Shown in pieces: positions 28,067-37,257 of a stretch of 64,000 bases of DNA. Position numbers and translations under genes: made by a program. The stretch is from assembly GCF_014193285.1 (NCBI RefSeq), contig NZ_JACHZE010000002.1, forward strand, positions 310,001 through 374,000, read 5' to 3'. This stretch comes from Atlantibacter sp. RC6 (GTDB lineage: Bacteria > Pseudomonadota > Gammaproteobacteria > Enterobacterales > Enterobacteriaceae). Numbering within the stretch: the first letter of the stretch is position 1; the number at the start of each line of letters is the position of its first letter. The notes beneath the pieces are model-generated. The model saw only the letters and a program-made list of their open reading frames with translations, was not told the DNA's origin and did no database searches.

Positions 28067-28161
28067 AATGCCTCCGAAAAGAGTTTGCCGACACACTACC
28101 ACAGTGTCGTTGCCGGTAAAGCGTGATAAGGTGCGGCAAAATCCTCGTCCAGATACGCTTT

Positions 28162-28464
28162 ATGAACTGCTGGTTTCTCTATTTGATTCGCACCGCCGAC
28201 AATCGGCTCTATACCGGCGTCACTACTGATACCGCACGCCGGCTGCTACAGCATCAGACCGGTAAAGGCGCACGTGCGTTGCGGGGCAAAGGTGCGTTAA
28301 CCCTGGTGTTCGCTCAACAAGTTGGTGAGCGCTCACAAGCGCTGCGCATTGAGTATCGTATTAAGCAGTTGCCGAAGCGGGAAAAAGAGCGGCTGGTGGC
28401 GGGTGAAATCGCGCTGGCGGATCTGTTTCCAGATTTACCAGCGCCTGCGATTAGAAACGATTGA
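28162..28464 (+). CDS. yhbQ: GIY-YIG nuclease-family protein YhbQ
   Basis: The 100-residue protein is a stand-alone GIY-YIG domain of the UPF0213/SLX1-like type: [20 protein letters not shown] carries the two signature strands, followed by Arg and a Glu in [12 protein letters not shown]. coli YhbQ has been described as a DNA-damage linked endonuclease. ATG 28162 gives the E. coli length. Its 3' end overlaps the convergent yhbS by 14 bases. Confidence 0.92.
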   Translation: MNCWFLYLIRTADNRLYTGVTTDTARRLLQHQTGKGARALRGKGALTLVFAQQVGERSQALRIEYRIKQLPKREKERLVAGEIALADLFPDLPAPAIRND

Positions 28465-28954
28465 AGTGCTCGTGATATTCCACCAGGCCGCTTACGCCCT
28501 TCAATGCATCGGGGGCCAGCGGGTGGATCTGGAATGCCGCTTCCGTCCCCGGCCAGCGGCAGTGTAAATCGTAGTGCGCGGCCAGTTCAAAACCGAAACG
28601 GCCATACAGCGCCGGATCGCCCAAGGTTACCACGGCGGCGTAACCAAATTCATTCAGGGAGTCGAGCCCTTCGTAAACCAGCTGGCGCGCCAGGCCCTGG
28701 CCACGTAGTGCTTCATCCACTGCCAGCGGCGCAAGGCCCACCCACTGGAGATCTTCACCCTGCACGCTCACCGGGCTGAACGCGACGTAGCCGACCACCT
28801 GCCCTTCATCATCGGTAGCCACCAGCCCTAACGTCAGCATGCCGTCTTCACGCAGATCGTGGATCAGATCCGCCTCGCCGCCGTCTTTAAATGTACGGCG
28901 CAACAGCGCGTCAATACCGGGGGCATCTATGGGTATTTCTACACGAATTAGCAT
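28451..28954 (-). CDS. yhbS: GNAT-family N-acetyltransferase YhbS
   Basis: The 167-residue protein has the GNAT acetyl-CoA binding pattern [21 protein letters not shown] in the middle and a C-terminal region YGRFGFE typical of the family. In E. coli YhbS has been linked to tRNA 5-oxyacetyl or amino-acid acetylation proposals but no firm substrate is agreed. The start overlaps the ubiT stop by seven bases, so ubiT and yhbS share an mRNA. Confidence 0.9.
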   Translation of the reverse strand: MLIRVEIPIDAPGIDALLRRTFKDGGEADLIHDLREDGMLTLGLVATDDEGQVVGYVAFSPVSVQGEDLQWVGLAPLAVDEALRGQGLARQLVYEGLDSLNEFGYAAVVTLGDPALYGRFGFELAAHYDLHCRWPGTEAAFQIHPLAPDALKGVSGLVEYHEHFNRF

Positions 28955-29472
28955 GGTTCACCTACTGAGGTTGCTTTTGTCGACGGCTCGTCTTTCAGAC
29001 CCGCTTCGACGAAGTCAGCCAGTTGCAGAAGCATGATGCGCAGCGGTTTTGGCATCGACTCCAGCTCAATGGCGTCCATCAGGTTTTTAACATACAAACC
29101 GAGTTCAGTATCGCCTTCAATAATCAACCGGCGCTGGAAGAATAGCGTATCCGGGTCCTGTTTGCGTGCGGCAATCATTAAAAGATCGCTGGCATCGGCG
29201 CTAAAGCTGACGTCTGCCGGGGCATCTTCTTTAACCACCAGCCGGTCGTTTTCCACCGAGGTAAACCATCTCAGGCCAATATCCCGTACTTCAATACATA
29301 ACCAGCGCCCGTCAAGGAACTCAAGCTCTCCTTCTTCAAGCGCCTGACGGAACTGCCAGGCCAGCACCTGTTCAAGAACCTGTCGTTTCAGAGCAAAGGG
29401 CGCCAGCTTAACGGGCGTCCTCATCAGTGAGGGGCCAAGACGAACCAGGCGCGAACGCAGTTGATCTAACAC
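28948..29472 (-). CDS. ubiT: SCP2-domain accessory factor UbiT for anaerobic ubiquinone synthesis
   Basis: The 174-residue protein has an SCP2 sterol-carrier-like lipid-binding domain (about residues 45-145). In E. coli UbiT replaces UbiJ during oxygen-independent ubiquinone synthesis and can bind the polyprenyl intermediate. The start is GTG 29472 with AAGGAG eight bases upstream. It is divergent from ubiUV across 227 bp with FNR-like sites, fitting the known anaerobic control. Confidence 0.94.
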   Translation of the reverse strand: MLDQLRSRLVRLGPSLMRTPVKLAPFALKRQVLEQVLAWQFRQALEEGELEFLDGRWLCIEVRDIGLRWFTSVENDRLVVKEDAPADVSFSADASDLLMIAARKQDPDTLFFQRRLIIEGDTELGLYVKNLMDAIELESMPKPLRIMLLQLADFVEAGLKDEPSTKATSVGEPC

Positions 29473-29484
29473 GAGCTCTACTCC

Positions 29485-29587
29485 TTGATAACTATCGACC
29501 CATTATTGTGCCATATCGGTCCTGCGACATAGCGGCGTAAATCAAGATTTTAAACGTTTTGATTACCCCTTTATTGGTTTCATCAAT
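29485..29587. promoter_or_regulatory. FNR-like sites in the ubiT-ubiUV divergent region
   Basis: TTGATAACTATCGA at 29485-29498 matches the FNR consensus TTGAT-N4-ATCAA with one mismatch, though it lies very near the ubiT ribosome site. Half-sites AATCAA (29540) and TTGATT (29559) form an inverted pair, and ATCAA ends a weaker site at 29575-29587. In E. coli both promoters respond to FNR. Which of these sites is used here is not certain. Confidence 0.4.
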
Positions 29588-29699
29588 ACGCGTTTAACTG
29601 CCTCAAATCAAATCTTGTCGCCGCCAGGTTAACTAAAATCGCCGTTCATTAACAATATGGCGACTTTTTATGTCCGCCCCCTCACCTTCAGGAAATTCT

Positions 29700-30695
29700 A
29701 TGGAGTTGCTGTGTCCTGCCGGAAACTTGCCGGCACTGAAAGCGGCTATCGAAAACGGGGCTGATGCGGTTTATATCGGCCTGAAAGACGATACCAACGC
29801 CCGCCATTTTGCAGGCCTCAACTTTACTGATAAGAAACTTCAGGAAGCGGTGAATGTGGTCCATCAACACCGCCGTAAGCTGCATATTGCGATTAATACT
29901 TTTGCCCATCCCGATGGTTATCAGCGCTGGGAGCGCGCGGTGGATATGGCGGCGCAATCCGGGGCCGACGCGTTGATTCTGGCGGATATCGCGATGCTGG
30001 AGTACGCCGCCGAGCGCTATCCGCACGTGGAGCGCCACGTCTCGGTGCAGGCATCCGCCACCAATGAAGAGGCGATTCGTTTTTACCAGCGCAACTTTGA
30101 GGTGGCGCGAGTCGTGCTGCCGCGCGTGCTGTCTATCCATCAGGTTAAGCAACTGGCGCGCGTGACGCCGGTGCCGCTGGAGGTGTTTGCCTTCGGTAGC
30201 CTGTGCATAATGGCGGAAGGCCGCTGCTATCTCTCTTCCTACCTGACCGGCGAATCGCCCAACACTGTCGGCGCGTGCTCACCGGCGCGCTTTGTTCGCT
30301 GGCAGCAGACGCCCCAGGGGCTGGAATCGCGCCTTAACAACGTGCTGATCGACCGCTATCAGGACGGGGAAAACGCCGGTTATCCGACGCTGTGTAAAGG
30401 GCGCTATCTGGTTGACGAGCAGCGCTATCACGCCCTTGAAGAGCCCACCAGCCTCAATACCCTGGAACTGCTACCGGAACTGCTGGCCGCTAATATCGCC
30501 TCGGTAAAAATCGAAGGCCGCCAGCGTAGCCCGGCCTACGTCAGCCAGGTGGCGAAAGTATGGCGGCAGGCCATCGACCGCTGTATGGCAAATCCGCAAC
30601 AGTTCCAGCCGCAGCAGGCCTGGATGGATACTCTCGGCGCCATGTCCGAAGGCACACAAACCACGCTCGGCGCGTATCACCGCAAATGGCAGTAA
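29700..30695 (+). CDS. ubiU: Oxygen-independent ubiquinone hydroxylation protein UbiU (peptidase U32 family)
   Basis: The 331-residue protein is a U32-family iron-sulphur protein. With UbiV it performs the three hydroxylations of ubiquinone synthesis without oxygen, using prephenate as donor in E. coli. The family signature FAFGSLCIMAEGRCYLSS holds two cluster cysteines, with others in GACSPARF and TLCKGRY. ATG 29700 begins MELLCPAGNLPALKAAIENG with AGGAAA upstream and gives the E. coli length; the frame opens earlier at 29670. UbiV follows after ten bases. Confidence 0.96.
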   Translation: MELLCPAGNLPALKAAIENGADAVYIGLKDDTNARHFAGLNFTDKKLQEAVNVVHQHRRKLHIAINTFAHPDGYQRWERAVDMAAQSGADALILADIAMLEYAAERYPHVERHVSVQASATNEEAIRFYQRNFEVARVVLPRVLSIHQVKQLARVTPVPLEVFAFGSLCIMAEGRCYLSSYLTGESPNTVGACSPARFVRWQQTPQGLESRLNNVLIDRYQDGENAGYPTLCKGRYLVDEQRYHALEEPTSLNTLELLPELLAANIASVKIEGRQRSPAYVSQVAKVWRQAIDRCMANPQQFQPQQAWMDTLGAMSEGTQTTLGAYHRKWQ

Positions 30696-30705
30696 AGGAA
30701 CCGCA

Positions 30706-31584
30706 ATGAAATATTCATTAGGGCCAGTGCTCTATTACTGGCCGAAAGCGACGCTGGAACAGTTCTACCAGGCGGCGGCCAACAGCCGTGCCGATATTGT
30801 TTATCTTGGCGAGTCAGTGTGCAGCAAGCGCCGCGATACCAAAGTCGGCGACTGGCTGGAGATGGCGAAAACCGTGGCGGCCAGCGGCAAACAGGTTGTC
30901 ATCTCCACTTTAGCGCTGGTACAGGCTCCGTCCGAGCTTAACGAGCTGAAGCGCTATGTGGAGAACGGCGAGTTTCTGATTGAGGCCAGCGATTTCGGCA
31001 CTGTGAATATGGCCTGCGAGCGCGGGCTGCCGTTTGTCGCCAGCCATGCGCTCAACTGCTATAACGCCGTCACGCTGCGCCGCCTGGCGAAACAGGGCAT
31101 GATGCGCTGGTGTATGCCCGTGGAACTCTCCCGCGACTGGCTGGCGAATTTACTGACCCAGTGCGAAGAGCTGGGCATTCGCCAGCAGTTCGAGGTGGAA
31201 GTGCTGAGCTACGGCCACCTGCCGCTGGCCTACTCGGCCCGCTGCTTTACCGCGCGGTCAGAAGACAGGCCTAAAGATGAATGCGAAACCTGCTGTATCA
31301 AATACCCACATGGGCGGGTGATCCATTCTCAGGAAGGCCAACAGGTGTTTGTACTGAACGGCATCCAGACCATGAGCGGCTACGTCTACAATCTCGGCAA
31401 CGAATTAACCTCTATGCAGGGGCTGGTGGATGTGGTGCGGCTTTCGCCGATGGGCACGGACACGATCGATATGCTTAACGCCTTTCGCGCCAATGAGGCG
31501 GGCGCTGCGCCGCTGGCGCTGGAAGCCAACAGCGACTGTAACGGTTACTGGCGTCGCCTGGCCGGCCTTGAGTTGCAGGCATAA
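30706..31584 (+). CDS. ubiV: Oxygen-independent ubiquinone hydroxylation protein UbiV
   Basis: The 292-residue U32-family partner of UbiU carries cysteine ligands for a 4Fe-4S cluster in ESVCSKRRD near residue 39 and in the C-terminal region ARCF and DECETCCIKY. AAGGAA precedes the ATG. The stop is followed at once by a 120-bp palindrome that fills the gap to yhbW. Confidence 0.96.
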   Translation: MKYSLGPVLYYWPKATLEQFYQAAANSRADIVYLGESVCSKRRDTKVGDWLEMAKTVAASGKQVVISTLALVQAPSELNELKRYVENGEFLIEASDFGTVNMACERGLPFVASHALNCYNAVTLRRLAKQGMMRWCMPVELSRDWLANLLTQCEELGIRQQFEVEVLSYGHLPLAYSARCFTARSEDRPKDECETCCIKYPHGRVIHSQEGQQVFVLNGIQTMSGYVYNLGNELTSMQGLVDVVRLSPMGTDTIDMLNAFRANEAGAAPLALEANSDCNGYWRRLAGLELQA

Positions 31585-31587
31585 AAA

Positions 31588-31707
31588 AGCTCACTTTGTT
31601 AACAGCAATCAGCGGATTTTAATGCAGTATTAAAAGGTACAGCTTTCTGGCGCATGCGCGCCGGAGGCAGACCTTTAATCTGAAACAGTGCTGTGACAAA
31701 GTGAGCT
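31588..31707. repeat. 120-bp nested palindrome between ubiV and yhbW
   Basis: The outer arms AGCTCACTTTGTTAACAGC (31588-31606) and GCTGTGACAAAGTGAGCT (31690-31707) are reverse complements apart from one small bulge. Inside, ATTAAAAGGT pairs with ACCTTTAAT, and TCTGGCGC faces GCGCCGGA. Folded as RNA it would be a single long hairpin with bulges on either strand. It starts three bases past the ubiV stop and ends three bases before the yhbW start. It could be a MITE-like palindromic repeat, a bidirectional mRNA barrier, or a structured leader. Confidence 0.8.
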
Positions 31708-31710
31708 GCT

Positions 31711-32715
31711 ATGACCACGCAATCAACTGTACCTTTTTCTCTTCTTGACCTGGCCCCGATCCCGCAAGGGCTCAGCGCCCGGGACGCTTTCCACCACTCT
31801 CTGGATTTAGCCAAACTTGCCGAAGCGCGCGGTTATCACCGCTACTGGCTGGCTGAACACCACAATATGACCGGCATCGCCAGCGCGGCGACGTCGGTGT
31901 TAATCGGTTATCTTGCCGCGAATACCTCCACGCTGCGCCTGGGATCCGGCGGCGTGATGCTGCCCAACCACTCTCCGCTGGTGATTGCCGAACAGTTCGG
32001 TACCCTGGACGCGCTCTACCCTGGCCGCATTGAGCTGGGGCTTGGCCGCGCGCCGGGCAGCGATCAGCGCACCATGATGGCGCTGCGCCGCCATATGAGC
32101 GGGGATATCGATAATTTCCCGCGTGATGTAAACGAACTGGTGGACTGGTTTGACGCGCGCGATCCGCACCCTGCCGTGCGTCCGGTACCGGGCTACGGCG
32201 CAAAAATCCCGCTGTGGTTGTTAGGCTCCAGCCTGTACAGCGCGCAGTTGGCTGCCCAGATGGGGCTGCCTTTTGCGTTTGCCTCGCATTTTGCGCCGGA
32301 TATGCTGTTCCAGGCACTGCACTTGTACCGTACCCAGTTCAAACCCTCCGGGCGGCTGGAAAAACCGTACGCGCTGGTGTGCATCAATATTGTGGCTGCC
32401 GACAGCAATCGCGACGCGGAGTTCTTGTTTACCTCGATGCAGCAGGCGTTTGTGAAGCTGCGCCGCGGCGAGGCCGGGCAACTGCCGCCGCCGGTAGAAA
32501 GCATGGAGAGTATCTGGAGCCCGGCGGAGCAGTACGGCGTCCAGCAGGCGCTGGGCATGTCGCTGGTGGGTGATAAAGCCAAAGTGCGTCATGGTTTGCT
32601 GTCGATCCTGCGGGAAACCGAGGCCGATGAAATCATGGTTAACGGGCAGATTTTCGATCATCAGGCCCGTCTCCACTCTTTCGATTTAGCAATGCAGGTT
32701 CGCGAATCGCTGTAA
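31711..32715 (+). CDS. yhbW: Luciferase-like flavin monooxygenase family protein YhbW
   Basis: The 334-residue protein has the bacterial luciferase-like TIM-barrel fold with the family signatures [28 protein letters not shown] and [18 protein letters not shown] use is expected; the substrate is unknown. The ATG matches the E. coli start, but the ribosome site is weak (GTGAG five bases before), and this stretch is inside the 3' arm of the palindrome. It is convergent with mtr. Confidence 0.93.
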   Translation: MTTQSTVPFSLLDLAPIPQGLSARDAFHHSLDLAKLAEARGYHRYWLAEHHNMTGIASAATSVLIGYLAANTSTLRLGSGGVMLPNHSPLVIAEQFGTLDALYPGRIELGLGRAPGSDQRTMMALRRHMSGDIDNFPRDVNELVDWFDARDPHPAVRPVPGYGAKIPLWLLGSSLYSAQLAAQMGLPFAFASHFAPDMLFQALHLYRTQFKPSGRLEKPYALVCINIVAADSNRDAEFLFTSMQQAFVKLRRGEAGQLPPPVESMESIWSPAEQYGVQQALGMSLVGDKAKVRHGLLSILRETEADEIMVNGQIFDHQARLHSFDLAMQVRESL

Positions 32716-32718
32716 CAG

Positions 32719-32748
32719 AGCGCCCTCCACATCGGAGGGCGTTTTTTA
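32719..32748. terminator. Bidirectional terminator between yhbW and mtr
   Basis: CGCCCTCC pairs with GGAGGGCG, followed by TTTTTT on the plus strand. It lies between the converging stops. Confidence 0.82.
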
Positions 32749-33990
32749 TTGATAAACCGGCAGTAGATTCGCCGTCGATAACAGATGCACCAGCGCATTG
32801 CCGATGCCGAAGATCAGGATCAGCACGATCATCGGCGTCCCGCCCCAGACGCGAAACAGCGGGCTGCCGAAGCGCTTACGCGACGCTCTGGCCAGCAGCG
32901 CAGGCACAATCGCGGCCCAGATAGTCGCGGCCAGCCCGGCATAGCCAATGGCGTACAAAAATCCGTTCGGCCACAGCATGCCGCCCGCAATCGGCGGCGC
33001 GAAGGTTAACAGCACGGTTTTGAAACGCCCCAACGCGGAATCGTCGAAGCCGAATAAATCCGCCAGGTAATCAAACAAGCCCAGGGTAACGCCAAGAAAC
33101 GAGCTGGCTACCGCAAAGTTAGAGAAGATGATTAACAGCAGGTCGAGCGTCTTACTGTTGAGCACGCCCGCCAGCGCCTGGACCAACACATCAATGTTGC
33201 CGCCCTTTTGGGCAATCTCAATAAACGCCGGACGCGGGATATTCCCCATGGTCGCCAGCAACCAGACGGTATACAGCGCCAGCGCAATCAGCGTTCCCCA
33301 GACGATGCACCGCACAATAGTGCGCGGATCTTTGCCGTAATACTTCATCAGGCTAGGCACGTTACCGTGATAACCAAATGATGCCAGGCAGAATGGCAGC
33401 GTCATCAACAAATACGGCAGGTAAGAAGGCTGTGGTTCTGCGACGTTAAACAGCGTGGCAGGCTCAACGTGGCCCAACAAGCTGCCAAAAGTCAGGAAGA
33501 AAGTGATCACCTTCGCACCCAGTACAATTGCCGTCATTCTGCTCACCGCACGGGTGCTGAGCCATACTACAAACGCCACGATCAACGCGAAAATCAGCCC
33601 CGCCAGCCGGGGAGAAAACGACAGCGACATTTCTGACAGCGTGTGATGCAGTATCGAGCCGCTCGCCGAGATATAGGCATAGGTCAGGATATACAGCACA
33701 AAGGCGATGGAGAGGCCGTTGATCCACGTCCAGTATTTGCCGAGCAGATCTTTGGTCATAGTATCGAAGCTGGCACCGGGCGCGTAGTTAAGGTTGGCTT
33801 CGAGGATCATTAAGCCGGAATGCAGCATGTAGAACCAGGTAACGCCTAACGCCGCCAGCGACCAGAAAAACCACGCGCCTGACATCACGACCGGCAGAGA
33901 GAACATCCCTGCGCCGATGATGGTGCCGGCAATAATAACAATGCCGCCCAGAATAGAGGGCGATACGCTGGTGGTGGAGAGGGTTGCCAT
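32746..33990 (-). CDS. mtr: Tryptophan-specific transporter Mtr
   Basis: The 414-residue permease belongs to the hydroxy/aromatic amino acid permease family (HAAAP), with eleven predicted membrane segments and the N-terminal [20 protein letters not shown]. It is the high-affinity tryptophan importer. In E. coli it is repressed by TrpR with tryptophan and activated by TyrR with phenylalanine or tyrosine, and matching sites are visible upstream here. Confidence 0.95.
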   Translation of the reverse strand: MATLSTTSVSPSILGGIVIIAGTIIGAGMFSLPVVMSGAWFFWSLAALGVTWFYMLHSGLMILEANLNYAPGASFDTMTKDLLGKYWTWINGLSIAFVLYILTYAYISASGSILHHTLSEMSLSFSPRLAGLIFALIVAFVVWLSTRAVSRMTAIVLGAKVITFFLTFGSLLGHVEPATLFNVAEPQPSYLPYLLMTLPFCLASFGYHGNVPSLMKYYGKDPRTIVRCIVWGTLIALALYTVWLLATMGNIPRPAFIEIAQKGGNIDVLVQALAGVLNSKTLDLLLIIFSNFAVASSFLGVTLGLFDYLADLFGFDDSALGRFKTVLLTFAPPIAGGMLWPNGFLYAIGYAGLAATIWAAIVPALLARASRKRFGSPLFRVWGGTPMIVLILIFGIGNALVHLLSTANLLPVYQ

Positions 33991-34035
33991 GTTATGTCCT
34001 GTATTAACGATCGGATCCTGAAAGCGGATGCGTCA

Positions 34036-34057
34036 TTGTACCAGTACATGAGTACGA
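34036..34057 (-). promoter_or_regulatory. TrpR operator and promoter core of mtr
   Basis: On the minus strand GTACTCATGTACTGGTACA closely resembles the E. coli mtr TrpR operator and overlaps a TACAAT element that can serve as the -10 box. The -35 box is not clear. The position about 45 bases before the mtr start fits repression by occlusion. Confidence 0.6.
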
Positions 34058-34062
34058 ACCAG

Positions 34063-34096
34063 ATAAAAAAAGTCCCAATCATTTTGATCGGGACTG
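34063..34096 (-). terminator. Rho-independent terminator of deaD
   Basis: On the minus strand AGTCCCGATCA pairs with TGATTGGGACT, followed by seven T residues. It lies about 45 bases past the deaD stop and just before the mtr promoter. Confidence 0.85.
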
Positions 34097-34112
34097 TTTA
34101 TTAAACTTTACA
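34095..34112 (-). promoter_or_regulatory. Possible TyrR box upstream of mtr
   Basis: TGTTTA-N6-TTTACA matches the TyrR consensus TGTAAA-N6-TTTACA with two mismatches. It lies about 40 bases upstream of the TrpR operator, a position suited to activation. It overlaps the foot of the deaD terminator. Confidence 0.4.
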
Positions 34113-34139
34113 GATTGTAAAGCGTAAGGCGTTCAGACC

Positions 34140-36077
34140 TTATGCGTCACCGAAACGACGACGGGACGGTGCAGCGCCGTCTTCACGACGCGGGCCACGG
34201 CCACCTTCACGACGTTCGCCGCTGAAGCTACGGCCTGCGCCGCCTTCACGACGTTCACCGCTGAAACGACGACCTTCGCTACGACCGCCTTCACGACGCT
34301 CGCCGCCGAAACCGCCACGGCCAGCACCGCCGCCACGACGTTCACCGCCGCGATCCGGACGCGGTTGCGCGTCGCCCAGCAGTTGCATATTCATCGGTTT
34401 GTTGAGAATACGCGTGCGGGTGAAGTGTTGCAGAACTTCGCCCGGCATACCTTTCGGCAGCTCGATGGTGGAGTGGGACGCAAACAGCTTGATGTTACCA
34501 ATGTAACGGCTGCTGATGTCGCCTTCGTTAGCAATCGCGCCAACGATATGACGCACTTCAACGCCATCATCACGACCCACTTCAATGCGATACAGTTCCA
34601 TATCGCCAACGTCACGACGTTCACGGCGCGGACGATCTTCACCATCGCGCTGAGGACGGTCGCCACGCGGACCACGATCGTTACGATCGCCGCGACGCTC
34701 GAAACGATCGTCACGCTCACGGAACTCACGACGCGGACGCATCGGCGCATCCGGCGGCAGGATCAGCGGACGTTCGCCCTGCGCCATTTTCAGCAGCGCG
34801 GCAGCCAGCGTTTCGATGTCCAGCTCTTCGTCTTCTGCGGTCGGCTGGATTTTCGCCAGCAGAGCGCGGTACTGATCGAGATCGCTGCTTTCCAGCTGCT
34901 GCTGTACTTTAGCGGCGAATTTCTCCAGGCGGCGTTTGCCCAGCAGTTCTGCGTTCGGCAGTTCGACTTCCGGAATGGTCAGCTTCATGGTGCGTTCGAT
35001 GTTGCGCAGCAGACGACGCTCGCGGTTCTCAACGAACAGCAGCGCGCGGCCAGCACGACCCGCACGACCGGTACGGCCAATACGGTGAACGTAAGATTCT
35101 GAGTCCATCGGGATGTCGTAGTTAACCACCAGGCTGATACGCTCAACGTCCAGGCCACGGGCCGCAACGTCGGTCGCGATCAGGATATCCAGACGACCAT
35201 CTTTCAGGCGCTCCAGGGTCTGCTCACGCAGCGCCTGGTTCATGTCGCCGTTCAGCGCGGCGCTGTTGTAACCGCTGCGCTCCAGCGCTTCGGCCACTTC
35301 CAGAGTCGCGTTTTTAGTGCGTACGAAAATAATCGCCGCGTCAAAATCTTCCGCTTCCAGGAAACGCACCAGCGCTTCGTTTTTACGCATGCCGTAAACA
35401 GTCCAGTAGCTCTGGCTGATGTCCGGGCGAGTGGTCACGCTGGACTGAATGCGTACTTCCTGCGGCTCTTTCATAAAGCGGCGGGTAATACGGCGAATCG
35501 CTTCCGGCATGGTGGCGGAGAACAGGGCAGTCTGGTGACCTTCCGGGATCTGCGCCATGATGGTTTCAACGTCTTCGATGAAGCCCATACGCAGCATTTC
35601 ATCCGCTTCGTCCAGTACCAGACCGCTCAGGTTGGACAGGTTCAGCGTACCGCGTTTTAAATGGTCAAGCAGACGGCCTGGCGTACCCACAACAATCTGT
35701 GGGCCCTGACGCAGGGCGCGCAGTTGCACGTCATAACGCTGGCCGCCGTAAAGGGCTACCACGTTTACGCCATGCATATGTTTAGAGAAATCCGTCATTG
35801 CTTCAGCAACCTGAACCGCCAGTTCGCGGGTCGGGGCCAGCACCAGGATCTGCGGCGCTTTCAATTCAGGATCAAGGTTGTTCAGCAGCGGTAATGAGAA
35901 CGCTGCGGTTTTGCCGCTGCCAGTCTGGGCCATACCCAGAACATCGCGGCCACCAAGCAGGTGCGGAATACACTCGGCCTGGATCGGAGATGGCTTTTCG
36001 TAACCCAGATCGTTAAGGGCTTCAAGGATAGGAGACTTCAGCCCCAGATCAGAAAAAGTGGTTTCGAATTCAGTCAT
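34140..36077 (-). CDS. deaD: Cold-shock DEAD-box RNA helicase DeaD (CsdA)
   Basis: The 645-residue ATP-dependent helicase helps 50S assembly and mRNA decay in the cold. Motifs in order are the Q motif with [21 protein letters not shown] (about residue 50), [12 protein letters not shown] (about 156), SATMP and [13 protein letters not shown]. An RNA-binding domain follows, then a basic C-terminal tail with repeated GERREGG units (about 570-640). ATG 36077 begins MTEFETTF as in E. coli. Its first eight bases overlap the yrbN stop, so the two are translationally coupled. Confidence 0.95.
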   Translation of the reverse strand: MTEFETTFSDLGLKSPILEALNDLGYEKPSPIQAECIPHLLGGRDVLGMAQTGSGKTAAFSLPLLNNLDPELKAPQILVLAPTRELAVQVAEAMTDFSKHMHGVNVVALYGGQRYDVQLRALRQGPQIVVGTPGRLLDHLKRGTLNLSNLSGLVLDEADEMLRMGFIEDVETIMAQIPEGHQTALFSATMPEAIRRITRRFMKEPQEVRIQSSVTTRPDISQSYWTVYGMRKNEALVRFLEAEDFDAAIIFVRTKNATLEVAEALERSGYNSAALNGDMNQALREQTLERLKDGRLDILIATDVAARGLDVERISLVVNYDIPMDSESYVHRIGRTGRAGRAGRALLFVENRERRLLRNIERTMKLTIPEVELPNAELLGKRRLEKFAAKVQQQLESSDLDQYRALLAKIQPTAEDEELDIETLAAALLKMAQGERPLILPPDAPMRPRREFRERDDRFERRGDRNDRGPRGDRPQRDGEDRPRRERRDVGDMELYRIEVGRDDGVEVRHIVGAIANEGDISSRYIGNIKLFASHSTIELPKGMPGEVLQHFTRTRILNKPMNMQLLGDAQPRPDRGGERRGGGAGRGGFGGERREGGRSEGRRFSGERREGGAGRSFSGERREGGRGPRREDGAAPSRRRFGDA

Positions 36078-36150
36078 GTAGTACGTGTGCCTCAAGATAA
36101 ATGGCGGCCAGTCTACATAACTCATCATGAAAAAGATCTGCAATTTTCAT
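36070..36150 (-). CDS. yrbN: Small protein YrbN (26 residues)
   Basis: The minus strand encodes [20 protein letters not shown] followed by AHVLHD, 26 residues. It matches the small protein YrbN known between nlpI and deaD in E. coli. The stop lies inside the start of deaD (ATGACTGA overlap of eight bases), so it may act as a leader peptide or translational coupler for deaD. No function is established. It is too short for routine ORF calling. Confidence 0.82.
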   Translation of the reverse strand: MKIADLFHDELCRLAAIYLEAHVLHD

Positions 36151-36256
36151 TGAAAAGTGTGAACCGGCTCAAATTTGATTGATTGACGAACAAAAACGCC
36201 CTCACCCGCTAAGGTGATGACTTTAAAAAAGTTTTGGGCTGATAGATGTCCGTCAG

Positions 36257-37141
36257 CTATTGCTGGTCCGATTCTGCCAGGTCTTCTTGCTCCTGGCCCA
36301 AGAGTGCTAGTTCCAACAATGCGTAACGGTGTTCAACGTAGTTATGTACGTTGTTAGCTACCGCTAACTTGAACAGTGCCGTAGCGCTGTCCGTATCCCC
36401 CAGACTTAGGTAGTACTTACCTAAATAGAAGTTGGTTTCACTGAGATGCTCAGCGAGCGAGGTGTTATCCGTTGCGTCCGCCTTGAGGCGTTCCATTAAC
36501 GTTGCTTCGTTAATGTTGCCCAGGTAGAACTCGACAATGTTCCATCCCCATTGTTCTTTATCCGATTTGTCGAAGCGTTGTTGTAACGACGCTTTGGCCT
36601 GTTTCTCATCCAGTTTGCGTTCAGCAATATAGAGCCACAGACTACGGAAAGGATCATTGGGATCGTCTTGATAAAACGCCAGCAGATCATCTTGCGCTAA
36701 CCGGTAGCGTCCACCGTAATAGAGGGCGATACCGCGGTTTAAATGCGCGTAGTTGTAAGTTGGTTCAAGCTCAAGTACAGAATCAAACGCTTCATAGGCA
36801 GCATCAAAATTGCCTGCCTGCGTTAAATAAATGCCTAAGTAATTGAATACTTCAGGCATATCGGGGCGGATAGCCAGCGCTTGTGAAAAATCATTTCGCG
36901 CCAGTGCCCGCAAACCAAGACTATCATACAACACTCCGCGCTCATATAAAAGCTGAGCACGTTCATCATCGGTTAAAGCCCGACTGGCAAGAATTTGTTC
37001 CATGCGAGCCAGAATCACTTCTTGCTGTAAAGTCGGTTGCAATGGTACCGCGAGGACTTCACTCTTACGCCAGGCAGAGTTGCTGCATCCTGCCAGCGTG
37101 AGAGCTGTCGCAACGAAACACCAGCGCAAAAAAGGCTTCAT
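36257..37141 (-). CDS. nlpI: Lipoprotein NlpI with TPR repeats
   Basis: The 294-residue outer-membrane lipoprotein has a signal peptide ending LTLAGC with lipidated Cys19, then several tetratricopeptide repeats (about 62-200, such as [20 protein letters not shown]). In E. coli NlpI is an adaptor for the protease Prc, which degrades the endopeptidase MepS, and it scaffolds peptidoglycan hydrolases. It lies between pnp and yrbN-deaD in the same direction. Confidence 0.95.
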   Translation of the reverse strand: MKPFLRWCFVATALTLAGCSNSAWRKSEVLAVPLQPTLQQEVILARMEQILASRALTDDERAQLLYERGVLYDSLGLRALARNDFSQALAIRPDMPEVFNYLGIYLTQAGNFDAAYEAFDSVLELEPTYNYAHLNRGIALYYGGRYRLAQDDLLAFYQDDPNDPFRSLWLYIAERKLDEKQAKASLQQRFDKSDKEQWGWNIVEFYLGNINEATLMERLKADATDNTSLAEHLSETNFYLGKYYLSLGDTDSATALFKLAVANNVHNYVEHRYALLELALLGQEQEDLAESDQQ

Positions 37142-37220
37142 TTCCCACTCCCGAAGACAACAATTGGATGAACGTCCTGTTCCCCGGTTGCAAACCCGGC
37201 TTCCAGCCCGGTATCAAAGA

Positions 37221-37244
37221 GCTCTCCATGCGAACATGGAGAGC
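37221..37244 (-). terminator. Hairpin after pnp
   Basis: GCTCTCCATG and CATGGAGAGC form a perfect 10-bp stem with a TTCG loop on the minus strand, 14 bases past the pnp stop. The following T content (CTTTG) is weak, so some read-through into nlpI is likely. Confidence 0.7.
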
Positions 37245-37257
37245 CTAATAGCAACCC

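Noticed and set aside
31588-31707. An ERIC element
   Set aside because: The length is about right for ERIC, but the arms (AGCTCACTTTGT) do not resemble the ERIC termini or core. It is reported as a separate palindrome.
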